Shown: in pieces, positions 1-8,976 of the stretch
Layout of the letters: each line of letters opens with the position of its first letter
Numbering within the stretch: the first letter of the stretch is position 1
Assembly: GCA_902763535.1 (NCBI GenBank)
Contig: CACWSG010000005.1
Coordinates: forward strand, 104,164-168,163
Source: an uncultured Pseudomonadota bacterium
Lineage (GTDB): Bacteria; Pseudomonadota; Alphaproteobacteria; RF32; CAG-239
Direction of reading: 5' to 3'
DNA length: 64,000 nucleotides
Notes under the pieces: model-generated
Seen by the model: only the letters and a program-made list of their open reading frames with translations
Databases searched by the model: none
What the model was told of the DNA's origin: nothing
Program-made: the position numbers and the translations under genes

Positions 1-463
1 TGGCGATTATATCAATAACCTCTGTGAAATCACCATGAAGATTTTCAGCCGATATGCTGGAATATGGTGCGTCTTTGGCAACAAGTTTCAATCCGGCTTC
101 TTTAGTTAGTTTCAGCAATGCCTTTTCGGCAGGCATAGTTCCAAAAGAAAATCCGTTGACTTCAAAACGCGGCAAGGAATCTTTGGCATCATTATACACC
201 AAATTAAACGCCTTAAGATTATAGGGGATACTTGAAATCATTTGCTGAGTGTTCCAATTAACAAAACATCGCATCGGACTTTCCAAATCAAGTTGATTGG
301 CTCCTTTGGGAGTTCTGATAACCGGATAGGTAAGCTTTTCAACTTTGGCTGTATATACCGGAGCATCTGAGCTGTTTTCTGCCGGCAAAATCTCGGTCCA
401 TTCACAACCGCTTGTCAGCAAAGACAACACAAAGACTATAAAAACATAATATCTTTTTAACAT
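1..463 (-). CDS. lipoprotein with secretin-N0/DotD-like domain (partial)
   Basis: The gene runs off the left edge, so only the first 154 or so residues are visible. The N-terminus has a lipoprotein signal with lipobox LTSGC (Cys20), so the product should be anchored in a membrane facing the periplasm. Residues about 95-154 (starting FEVNGFSFGTMPAEKALLKL) have the alternating pattern of an STN/secretin N0 fold, as found in DotD and TcpQ. It is the last visible gene of the minus-strand T4SS run, 9 bp after the preceding stop, with AAGGAT before the ATG. An outer-membrane core lipoprotein role is inference from fold and context; the C-terminus cannot be judged. Confidence 0.6.
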   Translation of the reverse strand, partial: MLKRYYVFIVFVLSLLTSGCEWTEILPAENSSDAPVYTAKVEKLTYPVIRTPKGANQLDLESPMRCFVNWNTQQMISSIPYNLKAFNLVYNDAKDSLPRFEVNGFSFGTMPAEKALLKLTKEAGLKLVAKDAPYSSISAENLHGDFTEVIDIIA

Positions 464-472
464 AATCTATCC

Positions 473-1069
473 TTACGCTCCCGTCGGGTTAGAATTGGTT
501 GATGCCGGTTGCGGATTTTGCGGATGAGCTGCTGCCGGTTGTGCCTGTGGTTGAGGTTGCGGCTTGGGTGCCGGCTTGGGCTGAGGTGCTGTTTGGGATT
601 GAGCATTATTATTCATCAATTTATTGATTACCTCATCAACCGACATTCCGGCCCCCGCCGTCGGATCATTGCTTTTATCAATAGTTCCCAAAGCTTCTTT
701 AACTTTGTTCAGTTCATCTTTGTCTTGTTTAATCATTTCCGGCGATGCGTTGTGCTCCAATTCAGTTTTAAACTCTTTCAAATTGGTTTTAAGTGCATTT
801 ATACCGCCGGCAATCTTTTTTTCAACATAGGAGTGCAATTCGGGATGGCTTATGATATATTCTCCGGTTTCGCTGATTTCCTCTAAAACATCCAAAACAT
901 AAGCATAGTGTTTGTAGTCCTCTATGGCTATGTTGCCGCTGCGAACACATCGAGCAGCTATGCGCGAAATCGTCATATCATAGTAAGTTTTTAACAAAAC
1001 ATAATTATCAACATACCAAGTGTCGCCTGTGGTATTTTGGCCGGAACTAAATGTTTTGTTTTGCTCCAT
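473..1069 (-). CDS. T4SS-linked cytoplasmic protein, unknown, Pro/Gln-rich tail
   Basis: 198 aa, not recognised. There is no signal peptide or membrane segment, so it is probably cytoplasmic. Residues about 20-140 look helical, with many charged residues; the last 35 residues are almost purely Pro, Gln, Ala and Lys, a flexible tail. A GGGAGA ribosome binding site stands 6 bp before the ATG. It lies between the 730-aa unknown protein and the DotD-like lipoprotein in the T4SS run, so an adaptor, chaperone or substrate-handling role is possible but not shown by the sequence. Confidence 0.7.
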   Translation of the reverse strand: MEQNKTFSSGQNTTGDTWYVDNYVLLKTYYDMTISRIAARCVRSGNIAIEDYKHYAYVLDVLEEISETGEYIISHPELHSYVEKKIAGGINALKTNLKEFKTELEHNASPEMIKQDKDELNKVKEALGTIDKSNDPTAGAGMSVDEVINKLMNNNAQSQTAPQPKPAPKPQPQPQAQPAAAHPQNPQPASTNSNPTGA

Positions 1070-1144
1070 TATATTCTCCCATTAAAAGAAAAGCCTATTG
1101 TGGTGTAATTTTAATGCCGACATACCGATTTGTAAATTCTTATT

Positions 1145-3337
1145 TTAATCTTTTCTAACACTATTTGCATACGGATCAGAATCATCATCGTCACTATCAT
1201 CATAAATTTGCGGAATTACTTTCAATTTAGGACGAGAAACATCATATATAATCGGTGAATTGTCATTTACGCTCTGTGGTTTTGACAAATCATCCATATA
1301 AATATAACTGTCATCTCCAATCATTTCAACTTCTTCGTACTGTTCTTCCGGATCGGTTTTTGCGGTCGTTTCTGCGCTGAAATTAACCAATGAATCGTCG
1401 GAAAAACTTTCTTCTTGTGCATCAGCATCAAATCCCCAACCCTTAATATCCGATGAAGACAAATCCATTTTGTATTCTGATTGGATGTCATTATCATATT
1501 CATCCGACGACAAGGCTTCTGCTTCTTGTATAAATGAATCTACATTCTTTTCATCATTATATGAAGAAAATATTTTATCCTCTGCTTCAGATATAGATTC
1601 TGCCTCAATATTTTGCGTTTCTTCCACTTCAGCCGGAGCAGAATCCGGCAAAGGCTCATATTCTGATTTTGTTTCAGGCTGGGGCTCAGAAATTATTTCC
1701 GATGTATCAGATGATGATTCAAATTCATTATAATTGCTGTCATCTACCGGAGTATCTTCTTGAATCAATTCTTCCGTGTCAATTTTTTCATCTTCAAAAT
1801 CAAATTTGACAGGTTCGTTTGCTACCTCTTCTTCAATATAATTGGTGTTATCAGTATTATTAGGGACATCAACATCCAACAAATTATTTAACTCATCATT
1901 TTCTGTTGAAATACCTGCTGTTTCTGTTAGTTCATCATTTATGCCCGCTAACTCATCTGATACGCCGGATGGATAAAGCGGCAGGCGATCTTTTTTCTTT
2001 TTTTTCTTTTTCTTGGACTGAGCAACAGGTTGAACTTCTTCTAAATCATTATAGCTGTACGAATCTGTATTTTGTTGTTGGTTGATGGGATAAGATGTTT
2101 GAGGTATTTCTGATGGTACATATCCGTTCTGTGGCACATAATTATTGATGGTCAAAGATGACGACTGTAATCCTTTGACAATCGCGTCAGCTATTTCTTG
2201 ACTGCGATTATGATCGATTGATTCATACATTTCTTTTTGAGCTGCAATCAGGCGATTTATGGCTTCTTCCATATTTTTTTCATTGGCAGCCTGAAGATCG
2301 GTTATTTTGTTAACTAATAAAATAGTTTGAGCAGAAGTATCCGGAGTATTGATTTGTATATTATTTGCATTATTGTTGGCTTGACTTTGCCCGATGCTTA
2401 CATTGTTTTGCAATATGCGCTGCACTACTCCTTCAATGAGCTGAGATTGTGACTGTTCAATTAATTGAAGCAGCCGTTCGGTATTATCTACGGTGGTCGC
2501 AGATGTTACGGCTGCCGAAGGAGAAGCCATTTGCATAGAAGCAAATTTCTGCATAGCTTCAGTATTTGATTTGACCAATGCACTTATCAGTTCTTGATTA
2601 TCAACACTGTTTCCGCTAAGGGATGTTGATTCCATTTTATTGAGACGCAAATTAATTTCTTTTTGCCCCTCAATAAGCTGTTGCAGGACAAGCGTATTAT
2701 CAGCAGACATTGCCGTAACATTTTGCGGCGCAACTGTCTGAGGCGCTTGTTCAAAAGCCTTGGCAATCGCTGCCAAAGCCTGTTGTTGAGCTTCTTTATT
2801 TTGATTTATATACTGAGCTAAAGCTAATTGATTCTTGCTTAAACTGGCACTTATTTTTTCTAAATTTTCCGCCTGCATTTCGCCCTGACGTTTCAGCAAA
2901 TTATCAAATGCTTCGGCAAATTGTTCGGCAAAATCTTTGCCTAAAGAAATTTCCATGTTGCCGCCGGAGACAACCTGAACCGGCTGTGCAACAGTCGGCT
3001 GGACCTGCGGTTGGACGGTTTGAGAAATAGCTTCTTCTAAGATTGGGGTACTTTTTTGCGGCGAATCTGCTGTTTTAAGCGGTCCTTTACCATTTTTTTC
3101 GTTCAGGTCGTTGATATAATCCTGTAATACCATACCGCCGGGTAATGAACTTAAAATGCCGTATATGCTACCGGGAAGCTCCAGCAACATTTTATCAAAT
3201 TCAAGCTTACGTTCCGGAGAAAATATGTGCATTTGACGATAGATGTTAAGATACCGTTGAGCAACTACAACGGGATCTTCTTCACCATTACGCATCGCCT
3301 TACGGCGAGCCTCATTTATATCGTCATTATCTGCCAT
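1145..3337 (-). CDS. large cytoplasmic coiled-coil/acidic protein, unknown
   Basis: 730 aa from ATG 3337; an in-frame TTG lies 15 bp upstream and neither has a good ribosome binding site. No signal or membrane segment is seen. Residues 1-95 look folded (FSPERKLEFDKMLLELPGSI region). About 130-420 is Gln/Asn-rich and probably coiled coil, with repeated NLEKI/NKEAQ/QKEM-type heptads. A run of eight lysines follows near residue 455, and the C-terminal 270 residues are strongly acidic and low-complexity. It directly follows the VirB11 ATPase, so it may be a cytoplasmic hub or scaffold of the secretion system or a substrate. No family is recognised. Confidence 0.7.
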   Translation of the reverse strand: MADNDDINEARRKAMRNGEEDPVVVAQRYLNIYRQMHIFSPERKLEFDKMLLELPGSIYGILSSLPGGMVLQDYINDLNEKNGKGPLKTADSPQKSTPILEEAISQTVQPQVQPTVAQPVQVVSGGNMEISLGKDFAEQFAEAFDNLLKRQGEMQAENLEKISASLSKNQLALAQYINQNKEAQQQALAAIAKAFEQAPQTVAPQNVTAMSADNTLVLQQLIEGQKEINLRLNKMESTSLSGNSVDNQELISALVKSNTEAMQKFASMQMASPSAAVTSATTVDNTERLLQLIEQSQSQLIEGVVQRILQNNVSIGQSQANNNANNIQINTPDTSAQTILLVNKITDLQAANEKNMEEAINRLIAAQKEMYESIDHNRSQEIADAIVKGLQSSSLTINNYVPQNGYVPSEIPQTSYPINQQQNTDSYSYNDLEEVQPVAQSKKKKKKKKDRLPLYPSGVSDELAGINDELTETAGISTENDELNNLLDVDVPNNTDNTNYIEEEVANEPVKFDFEDEKIDTEELIQEDTPVDDSNYNEFESSSDTSEIISEPQPETKSEYEPLPDSAPAEVEETQNIEAESISEAEDKIFSSYNDEKNVDSFIQEAEALSSDEYDNDIQSEYKMDLSSSDIKGWGFDADAQEESFSDDSLVNFSAETTAKTDPEEQYEEVEMIGDDSYIYMDDLSKPQSVNDNSPIIYDVSRPKLKVIPQIYDDSDDDDSDPYANSVRKD

Positions 3338-3428
3338 AGCGTTTTCATGCAACCTAAACTACAATCAACATATTGTAGCCTATTGCTTGTAAATTTAGTG
3401 TTAACAAAATGATATGAAATGTAAGATT

Positions 3429-4397
3429 TTATGTGATTTCGGTTACGGCACGCAAGTTTCCATCACGATTAATTTGCACAACTCTTAACTTTTGATGCAT
3501 TTCTTCAATGGTTTTTTTGCGATCAATACTGGGATAGGTGTGCAAAATACGATCAGTAAAAGCTTGATAAGCTGCCTCAGAACTTTCTGCGTGGATAGTG
3601 GCCAGACAGTTATCGTGACCTGATCCCATCAATTCCCAAATTGCGCCAGCGTTAGAAGTAGAAATCTCACCTCCGATGATAGCATCAGGCGTGAAACGCA
3701 CAACCAAGTCAATCACTTTGGCATAGTTCAAAGCGTTGGTTTGTTCAGTACGCGACAAAGTTATGTGAACACGATTAGGATGGGGAACAACCAATTCGCG
3801 CGTATCTTCAATAGTCAATATACGCTTGTTAATATCAAGTATTTTCAATAAGTTATTCAAAAAAGTAGTTTTACCGGTAGCCGTAGCACCCGAAACCAAA
3901 ATATGGTCACCGCGCTTGATACTAAGCAACAATCTTTCATAAGGATCTTCCGGTTCTTTAATATCTTTGAGCGGATTTATTTTGTGTAATTTTTCACCTT
4001 GCACCAACCCATAATCGCCCAAACCGAATGAAACATCTTCTGCATGCACACGAATGGTCAAAGCTATACCTCCGGTCAAATCGCGATTATCATACATTAC
4101 ATTTTTGCCGCAAATTGCTGAAAAACGGTGTTCTCCCGGTATGGTAGCATAAACAACCGGATTGCCTTGAACCGGATCAAAGGGCAGTTCATAGGTGTTG
4201 GCTATGATATACAGTAAGTCTGTTAAATATTCTTTGGTCAATTTTTCATCATTATAAGAAACCCATGGGTAGGCTCTTTTACCACGCAAACGCAACCAAA
4301 CTTCACCAGCATGATTTATTGCCAGTTCCTCAATTCCATCTTGAGTGTACCAATATGACAGCGGACGCAAAATTGATTCTAGTACTGTAAAACTCAT
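3429..4397 (-). CDS. virB11: VirB11-family T4SS ATPase
   Basis: 322 aa, the usual VirB11 length. The family forms hexameric ATPase rings at the cytoplasmic base of the secretion channel and powers pilus assembly and substrate transfer. Visible motifs are Walker A GATATGKT (170-177), the Asp-box/Walker B region ending DAIIGGEI (about 238-245) and the His box GHDNCLATIHAES (260-272). The N-terminal 140 residues form the usual sensor-like domain. AAGGAGT precedes the ATG, and the gene follows the VirB10-like gene after 12 bp, as in vir operons. It resembles VirB11 more than the PilT-like DotB of type IVB systems. Confidence 0.92.
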   Translation of the reverse strand: MSFTVLESILRPLSYWYTQDGIEELAINHAGEVWLRLRGKRAYPWVSYNDEKLTKEYLTDLLYIIANTYELPFDPVQGNPVVYATIPGEHRFSAICGKNVMYDNRDLTGGIALTIRVHAEDVSFGLGDYGLVQGEKLHKINPLKDIKEPEDPYERLLLSIKRGDHILVSGATATGKTTFLNNLLKILDINKRILTIEDTRELVVPHPNRVHITLSRTEQTNALNYAKVIDLVVRFTPDAIIGGEISTSNAGAIWELMGSGHDNCLATIHAESSEAAYQAFTDRILHTYPSIDRKKTIEEMHQKLRVVQINRDGNLRAVTEIT

Positions 4398-4409
4398 AAC
4401 AATTACTCC

Positions 4410-7400
4410 TTAGAATAATGAGGGAACACTGCCACTTGATGATGACGATGAAGACGATGTTTGCGCAGCAGAGCTTTGACCATAGTTACCGCTGCTTCCA
4501 CCATAGGTTGGCGGTGGCGGCGGTGTCAATTTGTTTACAGCCGGTGCATTATCTATCATAGCCGAATTGGATGCTCCTGCTGATTTAATGTTAACTTGAT
4601 CAGGATTGTACACTACCTCTCCGGCGGCTTCTCCTTTCAAAGTACTGGTAGGACCACCGGGACCATAGGTTTTCTCTCCCGGAGACACATTGGCCGAAGT
4701 CAAAGTAACATCCTTATCAATAAGTCCTTTGCCACCAGAACTCATTTGTTTTTCACTTTCTTCTTTGTCTCTCTCAAAGTTGCGCAACCACAAATCAGTA
4801 TTAGGATAAACAATAATACGAGTACCATTGGGAACATAGGTCATAGCTTTTACATTCGTCTTATCTGCCAAGATTTCATCAAACAAACTTTGCATATCGT
4901 CCAAAAAGTTTTGACGAGCATCGCTGGCAGCCTGCTGCTTGGAAGTCTCGGTACTGCCATTAGAATCTTCAGCTGACGCCATCATGTAAGCAACCGATGA
5001 ACTTAAAACTGTCGTTAAAGCCGGTAAAGTGTATTTTTTTAGCAATTGTTGGTCAACATAACCCAAAGCACCTATGCGACCTTGAGCATCAGCAGTCTGT
5101 CCTCCGAATACAAATATCGATCCATCCGGACGAATCAGACGCTCCCATGATATTTGAACACGAGCCGAATCCGAAGTTGCTTCATTAGGTCCGGCAATAC
5201 TGCCAAATGAACCTATTAGCCTTGAACCGGCCGGAATGATAATATTGCGACCTTCTTCCGCATAAACATTGCGCTCGACATAGGCGGTAACCGGTGCCGG
5301 ATTATTGGTATCAATTGCACGAGCAATGACGGCGGGAATAGGTTTATCTGAAAACATCATTTCGCTCATATCAACTCGCCAAGAAACTATCGACTTGCCA
5401 ATACCTTGTTCTGACCAATCTTTTTGGTAACCATCAAAAGATTCGCGGCGCATTCCTGAACTTATCCTTCCGACGCTTATACTGCCGCGTCGTTCTTTCA
5501 TTGCGGCTTCTAATGCTGCCCTTCTTGTCGGATCATAGCGTTCACCGGGGCCATATCCACCTCCGGGACCTAAATTACCGGCAGGACCTGTACCTGTACC
5601 ATAAGCACCACCGGGGCCGAATGTTCCGGTTGGAACAAAAACATCTTTTTTAGAACTTTGTTTATCGGACAATTCTTGTAAATCAACTCCGGCAACATCT
5701 TCCGTACCGATAAGGTTGCCATCGTCATCAACTATCAGTCCGTCAGGCATACGATAACCGACTACTTCGCCTTTATCATTGACTACATCATTATTATCCA
5801 TTATCTCGCCTAAATATTCACCATCAGGGGTCAGAGCTATACCCAAAGACTGAAAATATTGTTCTCCCTTATTTAATATAATATCTTTTGTTTTTTTATC
5901 TTCCTTCTTTTTATCATCCATAATTGAAGAAATTTTATCGTGTTCTACCCAGCGGCGCTGCAATTGGTCCATTATATCTTTATTTATTTGCGATTGATTA
6001 TCTATATCAGACTGCCGTCCGATGACATCTCCGTTGTTATCAATTATTGTTCCATCAGCATCGATTTTGCCGATTATATTACCATCAGCATCGCCAAGCT
6101 CACCATTTTCATTAACTTGCCCTACAACTTCACCATTTTCATTCACAATTGTCCCATCCGGCATTATATATCCGATGACATTGCCATTCTCATCCAGCAT
6201 GACTTTGCCTTTTGAAGCATCGTTTTCATCAGGAATTTCTTCTTTGGCAACAACTTTCTTTACAATAGTTTTTCGGTAGTATTGCAGAGGCGTTGCTTGA
6301 GCGATGGTTTCTTTTGCGTCATTTTTTATTTGACCATCATTATCTATCTTACCGATAACAGTGCCTTTTTTATCAATTACATCGCCATTAAGCTGCAACT
6401 CTCCCAAAACTAATTTTTGCTTATCTCTAATCAAATAGTCGCGCGATCCTCTTGCAACTACTTGACCATCTTTGACTACAAAACCTTTATCCAAAGTTCC
6501 TAAATTTTGATTATTAAAATCAGAAACCTCACCATTAGTATTAATTAGTCCTGCCGGAGATCCGCTTTGATCATAAACATAAAAATCATTCAGAGCATAA
6601 CCGACTATATCGCTACCCGAATAAACATTACCATCAAAATCTACTCGACCTATTCCTTTATATTTGCTATCCAGTACTTTTCCTTGGCTATCAATATAGC
6701 CCATAAATTTATTGTTAAGGTCAAGAGCTATTCTATAACGCATAATCATACCTACCGGTAATCCGGAATTCGAATTGACATTTCCATCGGGTTGTTGATA
6801 GCCGGATATGCTGTTTTTATCATCGATAATACTTCCGTCATACAGAGCGAATCCGGTAACTTTACCATCGAATCCGATGACAGGGTCATAATTTACGATG
6901 CCGCCCATCCATTCTCCGGCAGAATTGTATAATCGTCCGTCATTGCTTACACAACCTAAATTTTCGCCTTTTATTCCCGCAACCATTCCTTTGTAATCAG
7001 GATATCCGATTACTTGCCCCGAAAAATCAATAACCGGCGCCTGCCAGACGGTAGCACCCACAACAGATCCTCCCTCGCCGACAACCCAGTGATTTCCCAA
7101 AACATCTCCGACAAAAACTCCGCGATAATTATATACCGAACCCTGTGATGAAATCACGCCCAACAGCTCGCATTTATCATTTTTAGCTCCGGTATAGCCA
7201 ACAACAGAACCGACAACTACCCCATTGTTGTCACTTACCAAACCTCTTTCCAGCAGATATCCAATTTTTGCTCCATCTTTGCCGATTACAGATCCGTTGG
7301 CATTTATGTAACCAAAAAATTCTCCGTTAAATTTAACAGCCAGACTCTCGCCATAAGCTTGACCGATTTTAGGCATATAATTAGTCCCGCCAAAATTCGT

Positions 7401-8975
7401 TACGCTTCCATCCGGCAGTATTTTACCAATTTGCTTCATCGACTTGTTCAGCAACGCATTATTTTGGTTGGGCAACCCAACTGATACCCCTTCATAATTG
7501 ACAGCTGCATTAGCATATACACTCTGAGCAACAGCTTTGTTTTGAGAGCCCACTACTAAACCTTTTCCGATTACTTTATCAGCATCATTGCCGTTAACCT
7601 TTACAGCTTGTCCTGCCAAATCTAAATAAGCGTACAAAGTTCCGGCTGCAGTATAGAACGAACTCATTTGCAGCGAACGACCGACTATTTCTCCTTTGGA
7701 ATCAAACACATACCCCAAGGGGGAAATCTGTATATTCCCTCCCTTATAGCTCATATTAGGAGCAATTCCGCTTATTCCTAAAAAAGTTCCGGAATTGTCA
7801 TATACCAAGGCTTGATTAAGTGTCGCACCGATAGCTGTGCCTGACAAATTATAAGCCACATTGCCAACCATATATCCAATCGTCGTACCATTGAGGGATA
7901 TGACAGATCCGTTGCTGACAGCATGACCGACTTGTTCACCTTTATAATTGTATATCGGTCCGGTTGAAACTATACCGCCTTGTAAATCACCATTTTTATC
8001 AAAAACATATCCTCTGGTTCCTATCCTGCCGATAACAGAGGTATCTTTATTTACTTCACCATTAGGGTTAACTCTTCCTAAATATCTGCCATTTTTATCG
8101 ACAGCAACTGCCGAAAAAGGTATAGTATCGCCGATAATTTCGCCGCTATTATTAGCTACTCTTCCATCGGCGCGAACTCTACCTACAACATTTCCATCAT
8201 TTAAAATCATTCCATTATAGCTGATAAGCCCTATATACTCTCCGTTTTCATCAAAAGCATAGCCGGTGTTTACCAAACGACCGATAATGGCATTTTTAGT
8301 GTCATAAACATATTCATTAGCCTTGATATAACCGATTGTTTCCGAGTTAAAATCGGTTACTTGCCCGCCGGGAACAACGCTGCCGATAAAGTTACCTGAA
8401 GTGGAAACAACCATACGAGATGATATTAACTTACCATCCAAAACATAGTCTTGTCCGATTTTGCGGTACGCATAACCGTCAGGGGTGACTATACCAATTT
8501 GTCCGCCGTTTAAGTCGCTATATGCGCCATCTCCGGTTATACGACCGGAAATTTTGCCTTCATCATTGTAAACCAACCCGGGAAATATTACCTGCCCGAC
8601 AACTTCAAAATATTCATTAACCACCAATCCGTTAGGTAAAGTTTTACCCATAGACTGTCCTGAAGAGTTTCTCACAATTCCGTCGCTGCCTACCTTGCCC
8701 AAAGTTTTAGCATCGTTTCCTATGGCAATTCCTTGAGGCACAACTCCACCGATTAATTTACCTTTAGTATCAAGAACCAAACTATCGGCAGTAACGCTGC
8801 CCAAAATTTTGTTTTCGGAGCTGATAACTTTGCCATCAGGAATAACTTTGCCGATAATATCACCGTTAAAATTAATTGCCGTAATTTCTTGCGCCGAAAC
8901 ACTACTTGCCAAAATCAAGCCAACAATTATCGGCACTATTTTTTCAACAAACGCATTTAGGGAGGTTTTAAGCAT
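4410..8975 (-). CDS. virB10: VirB10/TrbI-like protein with giant repeat region
   Basis: 1521 aa against about 390 in typical VirB10. Residues 1-28 form a Sec signal peptide ending SVSAQ, unlike the cytoplasm-anchored VirB10 N-terminus. Residues about 30-1090 are imperfect units of about 17 residues, for example GKVIPDGKVISSENKIL, broken by a helical stretch near 960-1010. A Gly/Pro-rich linker (about 1110-1145) leads to a clear VirB10/TrbI domain (about 1190-1330) with the conserved IIPAGSRLIGSF and RLIRPDGSIF segments; the tail is Ser/Pro-rich. AGGAGGA lies just before the ATG, 1 bp after the preceding stop, so this is a true separate start. It probably forms the outer-membrane core, with the repeats spanning the periplasm or exposed (inference). 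Confidence 0.88.
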   Translation of the reverse strand: MLKTSLNAFVEKIVPIIVGLILASSVSAQEITAINFNGDIIGKVIPDGKVISSENKILGSVTADSLVLDTKGKLIGGVVPQGIAIGNDAKTLGKVGSDGIVRNSSGQSMGKTLPNGLVVNEYFEVVGQVIFPGLVYNDEGKISGRITGDGAYSDLNGGQIGIVTPDGYAYRKIGQDYVLDGKLISSRMVVSTSGNFIGSVVPGGQVTDFNSETIGYIKANEYVYDTKNAIIGRLVNTGYAFDENGEYIGLISYNGMILNDGNVVGRVRADGRVANNSGEIIGDTIPFSAVAVDKNGRYLGRVNPNGEVNKDTSVIGRIGTRGYVFDKNGDLQGGIVSTGPIYNYKGEQVGHAVSNGSVISLNGTTIGYMVGNVAYNLSGTAIGATLNQALVYDNSGTFLGISGIAPNMSYKGGNIQISPLGYVFDSKGEIVGRSLQMSSFYTAAGTLYAYLDLAGQAVKVNGNDADKVIGKGLVVGSQNKAVAQSVYANAAVNYEGVSVGLPNQNNALLNKSMKQIGKILPDGSVTNFGGTNYMPKIGQAYGESLAVKFNGEFFGYINANGSVIGKDGAKIGYLLERGLVSDNNGVVVGSVVGYTGAKNDKCELLGVISSQGSVYNYRGVFVGDVLGNHWVVGEGGSVVGATVWQAPVIDFSGQVIGYPDYKGMVAGIKGENLGCVSNDGRLYNSAGEWMGGIVNYDPVIGFDGKVTGFALYDGSIIDDKNSISGYQQPDGNVNSNSGLPVGMIMRYRIALDLNNKFMGYIDSQGKVLDSKYKGIGRVDFDGNVYSGSDIVGYALNDFYVYDQSGSPAGLINTNGEVSDFNNQNLGTLDKGFVVKDGQVVARGSRDYLIRDKQKLVLGELQLNGDVIDKKGTVIGKIDNDGQIKNDAKETIAQATPLQYYRKTIVKKVVAKEEIPDENDASKGKVMLDENGNVIGYIMPDGTIVNENGEVVGQVNENGELGDADGNIIGKIDADGTIIDNNGDVIGRQSDIDNQSQINKDIMDQLQRRWVEHDKISSIMDDKKKEDKKTKDIILNKGEQYFQSLGIALTPDGEYLGEIMDNNDVVNDKGEVVGYRMPDGLIVDDDGNLIGTEDVAGVDLQELSDKQSSKKDVFVPTGTFGPGGAYGTGTGPAGNLGPGGGYGPGERYDPTRRAALEAAMKERRGSISVGRISSGMRRESFDGYQKDWSEQGIGKSIVSWRVDMSEMMFSDKPIPAVIARAIDTNNPAPVTAYVERNVYAEEGRNIIIPAGSRLIGSFGSIAGPNEATSDSARVQISWERLIRPDGSIFVFGGQTADAQGRIGALGYVDQQLLKKYTLPALTTVLSSSVAYMMASAEDSNGSTETSKQQAASDARQNFLDDMQSLFDEILADKTNVKAMTYVPNGTRIIVYPNTDLWLRNFERDKEESEKQMSSGGKGLIDKDVTLTSANVSPGEKTYGPGGPTSTLKGEAAGEVVYNPDQVNIKSAGASNSAMIDNAPAVNKLTPPPPPTYGGSSGNYGQSSAAQTSSSSSSSSGSVPSLF

Positions 8976-8976
8976 T

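Noticed and set aside
509..886. Plus-strand frame opposite the 198-aa T4SS-linked gene
   Set aside because: It is a mirror of the Pro/Gln codons giving an Arg/Leu/Cys-rich product, with no ribosome binding site.
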